Source of the DNA: JACRCT01 sp049841135
GTDB taxonomy: Bacteria > Myxococcota > Myxococcia > Myxococcales > UBA5297
Direction of reading: 5' to 3'
NCBI GenBank assembly: GCA_049841135.1
Contig: JASGHK010000001.1
Span: 1,116,001 to 1,180,000 of the forward strand
Length of the DNA stretch: 64,000 bases
This document shows positions 1-7,557 of the stretch, one piece after another (position 1 is the stretch's first letter; the number at the start of each line of letters is the position of its first letter). Both the position numbers and the translations under genes were made by a program. The notes under the pieces were generated by a model, which was given only the letters and a program-made list of their open reading frames with translations, made no database searches and had not been told where the DNA came from.

Positions 1-2
1 GC

Positions 3-959
3 TTCGACTTCATGCAGTCGGCGCTCGAGGCCCCCGAGTCGCACGGCGACCTGTGGACCTTCAACTGCGCGGGTTTCAGGACCGCGCACCACGCCGGCAA
101 CTACATGGCCCGCCTGGAAGAGGCCGAGTACTTGGCCGGCATGGTGGCCGGCAAGATGACCCGGACCAACAAGGTCGGCGTCGTCGGCGCGCTGCGCATC
201 TACGAGCAGATGATGCACATCAACGCCTTCTCGCTGGGCGTGCGCTCGGTCAATCCGAACGCGCAGGTCCTGGTCCGCTGGGTGGGCAACTGGTTCAACC
301 CGGCGATGGAGACCAAGGCCGTCGAGGAGCTGGTGTCGGGCGACGCCGACGTGATCAAGGCCATGACCGACACCAACATCCCGGTCGTCGCCGCCGACGG
401 CAAGAAGACGCCGAGCGACAACACCGTCTACAGCATCGGCATCAACAACAAGGACTTCTGCAACAGCGCCCCGAACACCTGCCTGACCTCCAGCTACTAC
501 AACTGGGGCCCCTACTACGTGAAGCTGGTCAAGGAGGTGGTCGAGAACAAGTACCCCGCGGCCGGCCGCGTCGACTACCTGGGCTCCAAGGACCTGGACA
601 TCGTCGGCATCGCCGACCTGTCGTCGAAGGTGCCGGCCGACGTCAAGACGCTGGTGAACGACAAGAAGACCGCCATCACCGGCGGCACCTTCAACGTCTT
701 CCAGGGCCCGTTCAAGGACCAGGGCGGCGCGGAGTGGAAGAAGGCGGGCGAGACGCTCACCGACCACGAGCTGGAGTGCACGTCCAAGTTCGTCGAGGGC
801 GTCGTCGACTTCGACGGCCCGGCCTGCACCAGCAACGCCGACTGCAACCTGAACAAGACCACCGCGGGTGAGAAGGACGCCTTCTACGACTCCTTCCTCG
901 CCTGCGACCCGGCCAGCTCCAAGTGCAAGGCGGCGGACCTGTCGGGCTGTGGCGGCTGA
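3..959 (+). CDS. BMP-family (PnrA/Med-like) ABC transporter substrate-binding protein, 5' end outside window
   Basis: The reading frame is open from the left edge (first in-frame codon at base 3) and ends with TGA at 957-959, so only the C-terminal ~318 residues are present. The segment EAEYLAGMVAGKMT followed by KVGVVGA is the typical core of basic membrane proteins, the periplasmic lipoproteins that bind nucleosides or related ligands for an ABC importer. Later strands (DVIKAMTDTNIPVVAADG, GPYYVKLVKEVV) fit the same two-lobed fold. Oddly for the family, the last ~60 residues carry several cysteines (ECTSKF, PACTSNADCN, LACDPASSKC), which suggests an extra disulfide-rich tail. The permease and ATPase genes are not visible; they may lie upstream. 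The family call is fairly secure, the ligand is not known. Confidence 0.8.
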   Translation, partial: FDFMQSALEAPESHGDLWTFNCAGFRTAHHAGNYMARLEEAEYLAGMVAGKMTRTNKVGVVGALRIYEQMMHINAFSLGVRSVNPNAQVLVRWVGNWFNPAMETKAVEELVSGDADVIKAMTDTNIPVVAADGKKTPSDNTVYSIGINNKDFCNSAPNTCLTSSYYNWGPYYVKLVKEVVENKYPAAGRVDYLGSKDLDIVGIADLSSKVPADVKTLVNDKKTAITGGTFNVFQGPFKDQGGAEWKKAGETLTDHELECTSKFVEGVVDFDGPACTSNADCNLNKTTAGEKDAFYDSFLACDPASSKCKAADLSGCGG

Positions 960-1334
960 CGCCGATCGATCGTTCGAGCACCGCCGATCGCAGCTGCCCT
1001 CGCCGCAGCCCACCCGGGCTGCCTCTCGCGCTCGCAGCCGGCCATGGCGCGCAAGTCGCCGCGGCCGGCTCGGGTTCCACGGGCGTTGCCGCCTCGGCCT
1101 TGGGCGGCGCGTCCTTCGCGGCTCCGCAGCGCTCGCGACCGGCGCGATGAGCACCGCGGCCGCCAAGCCGATCAGCCCTCGCCTCACGCCTCCGTTCCCA
1201 GTCAGCGGCCGCGATGGTAGGGATGGCGCCTTTTCGCGGGCAACCGGGAGCGTCGGACCCACCTGCTACCCTTCTTGTCGGATGGTGGCTGGGACAACGG
1301 TGGTCGGCTGGGGTACGGGGATGGAGGTGTCGGG
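960..1334. other. Intergenic stretch, no gene recognised
   Basis: About 375 bases between the BMP-family gene and recJ. Short open frames cross it, but none has family resemblance or a convincing ribosome binding site. The recJ promoter presumably lies here, but I do not see a clear consensus. Confidence 0.4.
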
Positions 1335-3039
1335 ATGAAGTGGATCCTTCCGGAGGCGGACGAGGCGAAGGCAGCGGCGCTCTCTCACGAGTGGGGCCTG
1401 CACCCGGTGGCGGCGCGCGTGCTGGTGGCGCGGGGCAAGGCCTCGCCCGAGGCGGCGCAGGAGTACTTCAAGGACGGCCTGGCGGACCTGCCTGACCCGT
1501 CGCTGATGAAGGGCATCGACGCGGCGGCGGCGCGGCTGGTGCGCGCCGTCCAGCACCGCGAGAAGGTGACGCTCTGGGGCGACTACGACGTCGACGGGGT
1601 GAGCAGCACCTCCCTGCTGGCGAACTTCTTCCGGGCGGTGGGCCACGAGGTGGCGACCTACATCCCGCTGCGGCTCGACGAGGGCTACGGGCTCAACACC
1701 GAGGCCATCGAGCGGATCGCCGCGGACGGCACCCGTGTCCTGGTCTCGCTCGACTGCGGCATCACCTCGGTCGCGGAGATCGGCCGGGCCAAGGCGCTGG
1801 GCCTGGACGTCATCGTCGTCGACCACCACCAGCTGGCCCCGGAGCTGCCGCCGGCGTTGGCCATCGTCGACCCGGTGCAGCCCGGCTGCACCTACCCGTC
1901 GAAGGACCTGTGCACCGCCGGGCTGGCCTTCGTGCTGGCCATCGCCCTGCGCCGCGCGCTGCGCCAGGCCGGGCACTTCGCGTCGATGCCGGAGCCCAAC
2001 CTGCGCGAGTACCTCGACCTGGTGGCGCTGGGCACCGTGGCCGACGTGGTGCCGCTCCTGGGCGTCAACCGCATCCTGGTCAAGCACGGCCTCGCGGAGC
2101 TCGGTCGGGCCAGGCGCCCGGGCGTGCGCGCGCTGATGTCGGTCGCGGGCGTCGCCGGCGAACCGACCGCGGGACAGGTGGGCTTCCGGCTCGCGCCCCG
2201 GCTCAACGCCGCAGGCCGGCTGGCCGATGCCGCGGCGGGGGTGCAGCTCTTGACCACCACCGACCCGAGCCGAGCGCTCGCGCTGGCCAAGGAGCTGGAC
2301 GCGGCGAACACCGAGCGGCAGGCCATCGAGAAGCGGATCCTCGAAGAGGCGCTGATGCAGGCCGAAGCCTTCCCCGGCAGCCGGTCGCTGGTGCTGGCGG
2401 CGGAGGGCTGGCACCCGGGCGTCATCGGCATCGTCGCCGCGCGGGTCGTCGAGCGCTTCCACCGGCCCACCTTCGTCATCGCGCTCGAGGGCAATGCCGG
2501 CAAGGGCTCGGGCCGCAGCGTGGAAGGCTTCCACCTCCACCAGGCGCTGCAGCGCTGCGCCGAGCACCTCTCGCGCTTCGGCGGTCACAAGCACGCCGCG
2601 GGGCTCTCGCTCAAGCCGGGCGCGCTCCAGGCCTTCCGCGCCGCGCTCGAGGCCCAGGCCCGCGAGGTCTTCGGGGACGCGCCGATGGAGGGGCGCTGCC
2701 GGGTGGACGCGGTGGTGGGGCCGCAGGGAGATCGACTTCAAGCTCGTCGAGGCCCTCGAGCGGCTGGCCCCGTTCGGGTCGGGTAACCCCGAGCCGGTCC
2801 TGGCCGCCATGGGAGTGCGTGCCGAGCAGCGCCTCCTGGCCGCCAAGAACGGCGGTCCGGGTCACCTCAAGCTGACCCTCGCCAATGCCCGGCACCTGGA
2901 CGTCATCGGCTTCAACCTGGCCGACCGGGCGCCGCAGGGCGAGGGGGCTCTCGACGCGGCCTTCCAAGTCGGCATCGACGAGTACCAGGGCGTGCCCCGG
3001 CTCTCGCTTCGGCTCAAGGACGTGCGGGCGAGCCGGTAG
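1335..3039 (+). CDS. recJ: Single-stranded-DNA-specific exonuclease RecJ (one frame break)
   Basis: RecJ is the 5'-3' single-strand exonuclease used in RecF-pathway recombination and mismatch repair. DYDVDG (about residues 83-88) and VVDHHQ (DHH at about 163-165) are the manganese-binding motifs of the DHH phosphoesterase fold. GSGRS and FGGHKHAAG form the DHHA1 domain near residues 395-425. The C-terminal strand LAPFGSGNPEPV is typical of the RecJ OB domain. I chose ATG 1335 because GGAGG lies 7 bases upstream (1323-1327); an earlier in-frame ATG at 1275 adds residues without homology. The frame is lost at about 2726-2733, where an extra G sits before GAGATC. Removing it joins both halves into 567 residues, a normal length, ending at TAG 3037-3039. 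It may be a true mutation, but a sequence error is more likely. Confidence 0.9.
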
Positions 3040-3082
3040 CGCACGGTCGAGGAAGCAGGTCGAAGTGCCGGACGATGGGAGA

Positions 3083-3130
3083 GCCGGCGACTGCAGTCGC
3101 GCCTGACAGTGCGAAGCCCACCTGCGCGGG
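3083..3130 (+). repeat. Dispersed extragenic palindromic repeat, copy 1
   Basis: A ~48-base element just after recJ. It holds the perfect palindrome GCGACTGCAGTCGC followed by a second, imperfect hairpin (AGCCCACCTGCGCGGG). A near-identical copy lies in the opposite orientation at 17348-17397. Both are next to gene 3' ends, so the element may act as a REP-like sequence or a terminator. Confidence 0.6.
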
Positions 3131-3141
3131 TTGGGTTGCGC

Positions 3142-3348
3142 CTATGCCAGCCCCCACCGGACGCGACCCTTGGTCAGCAGGGCTCCGACCTTCGCCAGCT
3201 CCTGCAGGCGCATCCGCTCGGCCTCGCGCTCGAACGCCTGCTTGCACTTCTCGGAGCAGAAGAAATAGCGCTTCTTCTTGTGCTCGGTGTTCGGTGTGCT
3301 CTGCGTCTCCTCGACCTTGCGACCACACACTGGATCGAAGTGCATCAT
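3142..3348 (-). CDS. Small YHS-domain protein
   Basis: A 68-residue protein beginning MMHFDPVCGRKVEE. HFDPVCGRKV near the N-terminus and YFFCSEKCKQAFE in the middle match the YHS domain, a short cysteine-containing module often found in metal-handling proteins. The three cysteines (one CG and the CxxxC pair) are the likely metal ligands. It converges with recJ and lies 108 bases downstream of the zinc-ribbon gene at 3457-3786 on the same strand. A role in metal binding is inferred from the family only. Confidence 0.75.
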   Translation of the reverse strand: MMHFDPVCGRKVEETQSTPNTEHKKKRYFFCSEKCKQAFEREAERMRLQELAKVGALLTKGRVRWGLA

Positions 3349-3456
3349 CGTCCCCCTCCCGCCCGCGAGCCGTGCGAACGAGGGACTGCAAGAACCGGAG
3401 CCCGCCGCCTGGGGGGAGCGGCGGACTCGCCGTTCTCCGAATGAGAACGGGTCTTC

Positions 3457-3786
3457 CTACTTGAACTCGTAGCCGCACCAGCTGCAGCGCTCGCCCTTCT
3501 GGCCCGAGACGTCCTTGAGCACGGCCTTGCAGCCCGGGCAGGTCACGCCTTCCTGCCCGACGCGCGGCCGCTTGAACCCTCGCTGTCGCAGCACCTTGAT
3601 GGCCGCTCGGTACTCCTCCAGCAGGGAGGCCTCGGAGTCGAGGTGCCCGTTGGCCGTCAGCTCGTCGAGCGCTGACTCGATCGCCCAGTCCATGAGGTTG
3701 AGCACCTCGGTCTGGTTCTCGATCGCCGCTTTCAACGCAGTGATATCGCTCGCGAAAATGCTGTTGTAGTCGAACTGCTTGGCCAT
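3457..3786 (-). CDS. Hypothetical protein with C-terminal zinc ribbon
   Basis: A 109-residue cytoplasmic protein beginning MAKQFDYNSIF. The first ~65 residues are predicted helical from composition (ALKAAIENQTEVLNLMDWAIESALDELT) and the C-terminus has a rubredoxin-like ribbon: CPGCKAVL and, about 16 residues later, CSWCGYEF. This places two CxxC pairs for one zinc. The start at 3786 is supported by GGGAG and GGAGC just upstream on the coding strand. I do not recognise the helical part. It might be a small regulator or adaptor, but no function can be assigned. Confidence 0.7.
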   Translation of the reverse strand: MAKQFDYNSIFASDITALKAAIENQTEVLNLMDWAIESALDELTANGHLDSEASLLEEYRAAIKVLRQRGFKRPRVGQEGVTCPGCKAVLKDVSGQKGERCSWCGYEFK

Positions 3787-3873
3787 GCTCCGCTCCCTGG
3801 GGCGCCGACGGGGCGCAAGTGGGCAAAAAGCCTATCGTTTACGCATAGTTGAGCGCAATAGCGACCTTTGCGC

Positions 3874-3903
3874 TTGATGGAATTCGAAGACGCGGCCTAT
3901 AAG
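3874..3903 (+). promoter_or_regulatory. Possible sigma-70-type promoter for the reductase gene
   Basis: TTGATG (3874-3879) and TATAAG (3898-3903) are separated by 18 bases in an unusually AT-containing stretch upstream of the gene at 4065. The match is good for a GC-rich genome but rests on inspection only. Confidence 0.3.
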
Positions 3904-4064
3904 GTTCGGCGCCTTTCGACAGGGCTTCGATGCAGGCACGGAGGCCTGCTCCATCCAGGTTCGTTGGCTCTTGAGCAGCCTGGCGCGCAAGGTTCGAAAC
4001 GGCGAAGACCGCAGCTTTGCGAATGCGCTAGAAGGCCTGAGGCATTCGCGCGCGGGAGTGATTG

Positions 4065-5088
4065 ATGGCCCCGGCATCCGGGCAGCGTCCAGAGGCAGTC
4101 GCAGGCCCCGTTCCGGTGGCCGTGATGGGCCTAGGCCACATCGGCCGCCGCATCGCGGAAGCCGCCGCCGTCTCCGGCGAGGTCGCCTTCGTCGGCGCCG
4201 CCGACTCCTCGCCCGCTCTCGCCGGGCACCCCCTGTCGGAGGTGCTGCCGGGCGCGCCCAAGGGCCTGCGGATCGACAAGGACATCGGCCGCCTCCTGCC
4301 GTTGCTCAAGGGCGGCGTCCTGCTCCACGCGACGGGCTCGCACTTCGAGGCCGTGCTCCCGCAGATCGAAGCCGCGGTCCGCGCCGGGGTGCACGTCGTC
4401 TCCACCTGCGAGGAGCTCGCCTTCCCCTGGCTGCGGTTCGAAGAGAAGGCGGACCGGCTCGACGCGCTGGCCCAGAAGCACCAGGTGAGCGTGCTGGGCA
4501 CCGGCGTCAACCCCGGCTTCGTGCTCGACCGGCTGGTGGCCACCGCGGGCTCGGTCTGCGGCGCCATCCGCCACGCGCACGCCGAGCGCAAGGTCGACCT
4601 CTTCACCCGCCGCGAAGGGCTGCAGCGGCGCTGCGGCCTGGGCCTGACCGAGGACGAGTTCGAGCGGCGCAGCGCGGCGGGCGAAGTCGGCCACGTCGGC
4701 CTCGCCGAGTCCGCGGCGCTCTGCGCGCTGGGCCTGGGCCTGGACTTCGACGAGTACGAGGAAGAGGTCGAGCCGCTCCTCGCCGACGAGGACGCGACCT
4801 GCGGCGCCATCCAGATCCCGCGCGACCACGTCGCCGGCGTCTACCACCGGGTCCGCGGCTTCCACGAGGGCCGGGAGACGGTGCTCCTGGAGCTGGTGCT
4901 CGAGGCCCACGCCGACACCTCCTACGACCTCATCCGCCTCGATGCCGATCCCCCGGTCACGTTGCGTGTCGAGGGCGGCTACTCCGGGGACAGCGCCACC
5001 GCCCACGCGGTGGTCAATGCCGCTCCCCGCCTTGCCCACGCCGAACGCGGCCTGTTGACCGTCCTGGAGCTCCCCCGCGGGCCGCTGA
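4065..5088 (+). CDS. DapB-like NAD(P)-dependent reductase (probably ends at a stop hidden by a one-base insertion)
   Basis: The N-terminal PVAVMGLGHIGRRIAEA is a Rossmann nucleotide-binding motif. The rest (HVVSTCEELAFPWL, LGTGVNPGFVLD) resembles the dihydrodipicolinate-reductase-like / 2,4-diaminopentanoate dehydrogenase family, which oxidises amino-acid-derived amines or acts on related substrates. As written, the frame runs on without a stop into a MaoC-like dehydratase, giving a 516-residue protein. The junction contains GAGCTCCCCC at 5067-5076. Removing one C gives a TGA at 5086-5088 and a 340-residue protein of normal family length, and leaves the dehydratase its own ATG and ribosome binding site. 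I therefore annotate two genes. The substrate is not known. ATG 4065 is used; the TTG at 4062 is an alternative. Confidence 0.65.
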
Positions 5089-5117
5089 TGGGCCCGCCTT
5101 CGAACAGGGAAGAACCC

Positions 5118-5612
5118 ATGCTCGATCGCCGAATCATCGGAAAGAACTACCCCCCCGCCCTCAACGAGGTGGAGAAGGGCGCCATCCGCCGCTTCGCCGA
5201 GGCCGTCGGTGACACCAACCCGATCTACCGGGACGAGGATGCGGCCAAGTCCGCGGGCTACCGCTCGCTGGTGGCTCCGCCCAGCTTCCCCGCCACGTTT
5301 TCCGGCGGCGTGGACTTCCTGGCCGTGCTCAACATCAACCCCAGGCACGTGCTCATCGGCGAGCAGAGCTTCGAGTACCACCAGACGCTCTGCGCCGGAG
5401 ACAAGCTGCTGGTCACCAGCCGGGTGGTCGACATCTACGAGAAGATGGGCACCGGCGGCGTGATGGACTTCGCGGTGGTCGAGGACGAGGGCCGCGACGA
5501 GCGCGGCGAGCTCGTCTACCGCGCCCGCAAGACCATCATCGTGCGCCCGCCCATGCGCTCCCCCGAGGGCGGAGTCGTCTCCCCCAACGCCGCACTCGCT
5601 CCGCTCAAGTAA
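5118..5612 (+). CDS. MaoC-like / FAS1-type dehydratase domain protein
   Basis: A 164-residue hot-dog-fold protein starting MLDRRIIGKNYPP at ATG 5118, preceded by AGGGA. The segments AVGDTNPIYRDEDAAKSAGYRSLVAPPSFP and VLIGEQSFEYHQTLCAGDKLLVTSRV are the N-terminal MaoC-type dehydratase signature seen in (R)-hydroxyacyl dehydratases. It is followed at 5692 by a second MaoC-like gene, and the pair resembles the two-subunit hydratases of actinobacteria (HadA/HadB-like). In the raw sequence it is joined in frame to the upstream reductase; see that entry for why I consider this artificial. A fatty-acyl or CoA-thioester hydratase role is inferred. Confidence 0.7.
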   Translation: MLDRRIIGKNYPPALNEVEKGAIRRFAEAVGDTNPIYRDEDAAKSAGYRSLVAPPSFPATFSGGVDFLAVLNINPRHVLIGEQSFEYHQTLCAGDKLLVTSRVVDIYEKMGTGGVMDFAVVEDEGRDERGELVYRARKTIIVRPPMRSPEGGVVSPNAALAPLK

Positions 5613-5620
5613 CCGAACCG

Positions 5621-5680
5621 GCGGGCCGGCGGAAGCCGGCCGCAGCAGTCTGGCCGGCGTGGAAGCCGGCCGCTACCCCC
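5621..5680 (+). repeat. Short 30-base direct repeat between the dehydratase genes
   Basis: GGAAGCCGGCCGC occurs at 5631-5643 and again at 5661-5673, each preceded by GGCCGGC, so the unit is 30 bases long. It resembles the GGAAGCC-containing extragenic repeats at 24.2-24.7 kb. It lies between two genes that otherwise look like one operon. Confidence 0.5.
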
Positions 5681-5691
5681 CGGAGGCCCGC

Positions 5692-6372
5692 ATGGCAGCC
5701 CCCAAGCGTCTCTACCTCGAATCCCTTCGCATCGGCGACGAGCTGCCGTCGCTGGTCAAGCCGGCCATCGACCGCGTGCAGATCGCCCGCTTTGCCGGTG
5801 CCGCCAACGACTTCAACCCGATGCACATCGACGAGACGCAGGCCAAGACCGCCGGGATGCCCTCGGTCTTCGCGCACTCGCTGCTCCCGATGAGCTTCAT
5901 GAGCCAGTTCCTGACGGACTGGCTGCGCGGCGGGCGCCTGACGCGCCTGGCGGTGCGCTTCGTCAAGCTGGTCTGGCCGGGCGACGTGCTCAGCTGCAAG
6001 GGACGGGTGCTGGCGCGCCGGCGCGACGAGCAGGGCCGCTACTTCGTCGACGTCGACCTCTGGGCCGAGAACCAGAAGGGCGAGCTGGTCCTCAAGGGCC
6101 ACTCGACCGGGCAGATCTATTACAACGCCGAGGACGAGAACCGGCAGAAGCGCGGCGACGGCCCGCTCATCGTCGACGTCTCCGAGCAGACCGAGCTGCC
6201 GCGCAACGCCAAGGGCAAGCCGGTCAAGCCCAAGGCGACGCCGGTGTTGGTGAGGGCCCCGGCCCCCGCGCCCCTGCCCGCTCCGGTGGCGATGCCGGTC
6301 GTCAAGAAGCCCGCCCCCAAGCCTGCCGCGCCCGCCAAGAAGCCGGTCGCCAAGGTCGCCGGCAAGAAGTAG
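5692..6372 (+). CDS. MaoC family dehydratase with Pro/Lys/Ala-rich tail
   Basis: A 226-residue protein starting at ATG 5692, with GGAGG 5 bases upstream (5682-5686). FAGAANDFNPMHIDETQAKTAGMPSVFAHSLLPMSF contains the hot-dog hydratase motif with the catalytic-type D..N.H.D pattern, so this is likely the catalytic partner of the protein encoded at 5118. The domain ends near residue 160. The last ~60 residues are low complexity (KPAPKPAAPAKKPVAKVAGKK) and positively charged, which is unusual for the family and might bind nucleic acid or an acidic partner. It probably acts in the cytoplasm on an enoyl or hydroxyacyl thioester together with the preceding gene. Confidence 0.75.
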   Translation: MAAPKRLYLESLRIGDELPSLVKPAIDRVQIARFAGAANDFNPMHIDETQAKTAGMPSVFAHSLLPMSFMSQFLTDWLRGGRLTRLAVRFVKLVWPGDVLSCKGRVLARRRDEQGRYFVDVDLWAENQKGELVLKGHSTGQIYYNAEDENRQKRGDGPLIVDVSEQTELPRNAKGKPVKPKATPVLVRAPAPAPLPAPVAMPVVKKPAPKPAAPAKKPVAKVAGKK

Positions 6373-6400
6373 ACGGCGGCGCTCGGGGGTTGGCAGGTCC

Positions 6401-7300
6401 ATGAGGAAACCCTTCTCTGCCTCGCCGCGGACCATGGCCGTCCGCGGCCTGGTCGGCGCTGCAGCCTTCGCCGCGGGCTGTGCGACCACAGCTCCCCTGC
6501 CCTCCAGCCAGGATCGGACGCCGGCCTCGGCTTCCCAGCCTTTCTCCTCACCGACCGAGCAGCGGGATCCACGCCAGGATCTGCTCCAGGCGGCCGAGGT
6601 GGCCTTCGCCCATCGGTCGGATCCCAAGGAGCTCGCCCGCGCGCTGGCGACCTGGCGGCAAGCGCAAGCGCTGGGGGACGACGCGGCCCTGCGCGTGAGC
6701 CTCTCCCGCGCCGAGCACTTCGCCGGCCAGTCAGCCGAGGGCGCGGCGCGCAAGGAACACTTCGAGGCAGGCCGCCGGGAAGCGACGGCGGCACTCGAGC
6801 TGGCCGTGGGCCACCGGGTCGACGACGCCTGCGCCGTCGACCCGACCGCTTCCACCGTGCCCGCGCTCTACTGGCTCGCCGAGAGCCTCGACGCGTGGTC
6901 GCGGGAGGTGGGCCTGCTGGGCGGCGCCAAGGAACGACGTCTCGCCTTGTGCCTGGCTCGCCGGCTTTCGGAGGCCGACCCCGGATACTTCCACGCGGGC
7001 CCCTTGCGGCTCTTGGGCAGGCTCCTGGCGCAGCTGCCCACCAACCTGGGCGGTGACGCGAAGGGGAGCAAGGCCGCCCTCGAGCACTCCATCCAGCTCT
7101 CTCCCGAGTACCTGGGCACCCAGGTGGACCTGGCGTCGACGGTCGCGGTCAAGCTGCAGGACCTCGCGGCGTTCGAGTCTGCGCTGAGCCAGGTGCTCGA
7201 GGCCGCGTCCCTCGGCCCCGATGACGTCGGCCCTGAGAATCGTCTGGCCAGGGCCCAGGCGCAGCGCCTCCAAGCCGAGAAGCGCACCCTGTTCAAGTAG
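6401..7300 (+). CDS. TatT-like (TPR) lipoprotein
   Basis: A 299-residue protein with a signal peptide ending in an AAGC lipobox (about residue 26, VGAAAFAAGCATT). The mature part is helical with TPR-like spacing. YWLAESLDAWSREVG followed by KERRLALCLARRLSEADPGYFHAGPLRLLGRLLAQLP resembles the TatT component family, periplasmic partners of TRAP-type transporters first described in Treponema. No TRAP permease gene is visible nearby, so the transport role is uncertain. It is followed by a long non-coding stretch and a terminator shared with the convergent gene. Confidence 0.55.
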   Translation: MRKPFSASPRTMAVRGLVGAAAFAAGCATTAPLPSSQDRTPASASQPFSSPTEQRDPRQDLLQAAEVAFAHRSDPKELARALATWRQAQALGDDAALRVSLSRAEHFAGQSAEGAARKEHFEAGRREATAALELAVGHRVDDACAVDPTASTVPALYWLAESLDAWSREVGLLGGAKERRLALCLARRLSEADPGYFHAGPLRLLGRLLAQLPTNLGGDAKGSKAALEHSIQLSPEYLGTQVDLASTVAVKLQDLAAFESALSQVLEAASLGPDDVGPENRLARAQAQRLQAEKRTLFK

Positions 7301-7369
7301 GCCACCGGCAGGAGCAAGGCCTACTCTCGAACGCTGAGGCGTGCCCCAGGCCGTGCGCGCAGGCGCCCC

Positions 7370-7489
7370 TCGGATCCCGCCGGATTGGTCGATTGGTGGG
7401 GTGGACTTGAAAGCTTGCCGGCACGAGGCCGGCGTTCCGAGGATGTGCGCTCGTTGGCCCGGATCCCGCCGATTGGTCGAATGGTGGGC
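7370..7489. repeat. Direct repeat in the convergent intergenic region
   Basis: CGGATCCCGCC followed by ATTGGTCGATTGGTGG (7372-7400) recurs as CGGATCCCGCCGATTGG and then TCGAATGGTGG (7461-7487), about 89 bases apart. Between the copies lies GCCGGCACGAGGCCGGC, an imperfect palindrome. No coding sequence is apparent in 7301-7557. Confidence 0.45.
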
Positions 7490-7502
7490 CTTCCAGATGA
7501 CA

Positions 7503-7534
7503 GAAGCCCCCGCCCGTTTCCGGGCGGGGGCTTC
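7503..7534 (-). terminator. Strong hairpin terminator (probably bidirectional)
   Basis: GAAGCCCCCGCCCG (7503-7516) pairs perfectly with CGGGCGGGGGCTTC (7521-7534) around a TTTC loop. It lies directly after the stop of the cysteine-rich gene on the minus strand and also downstream of the plus-strand TatT-like gene. Confidence 0.75.
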
Positions 7535-7557
7535 GTCACTTCAGCATCCTGCTGCGA

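Noticed and set aside
868..1338. Arg/Ala-rich plus-strand frame between the BMP gene and recJ
   Set aside because: Composition is that of an out-of-frame GC-rich shadow, it overlaps the BMP gene, and it lacks any family resemblance.
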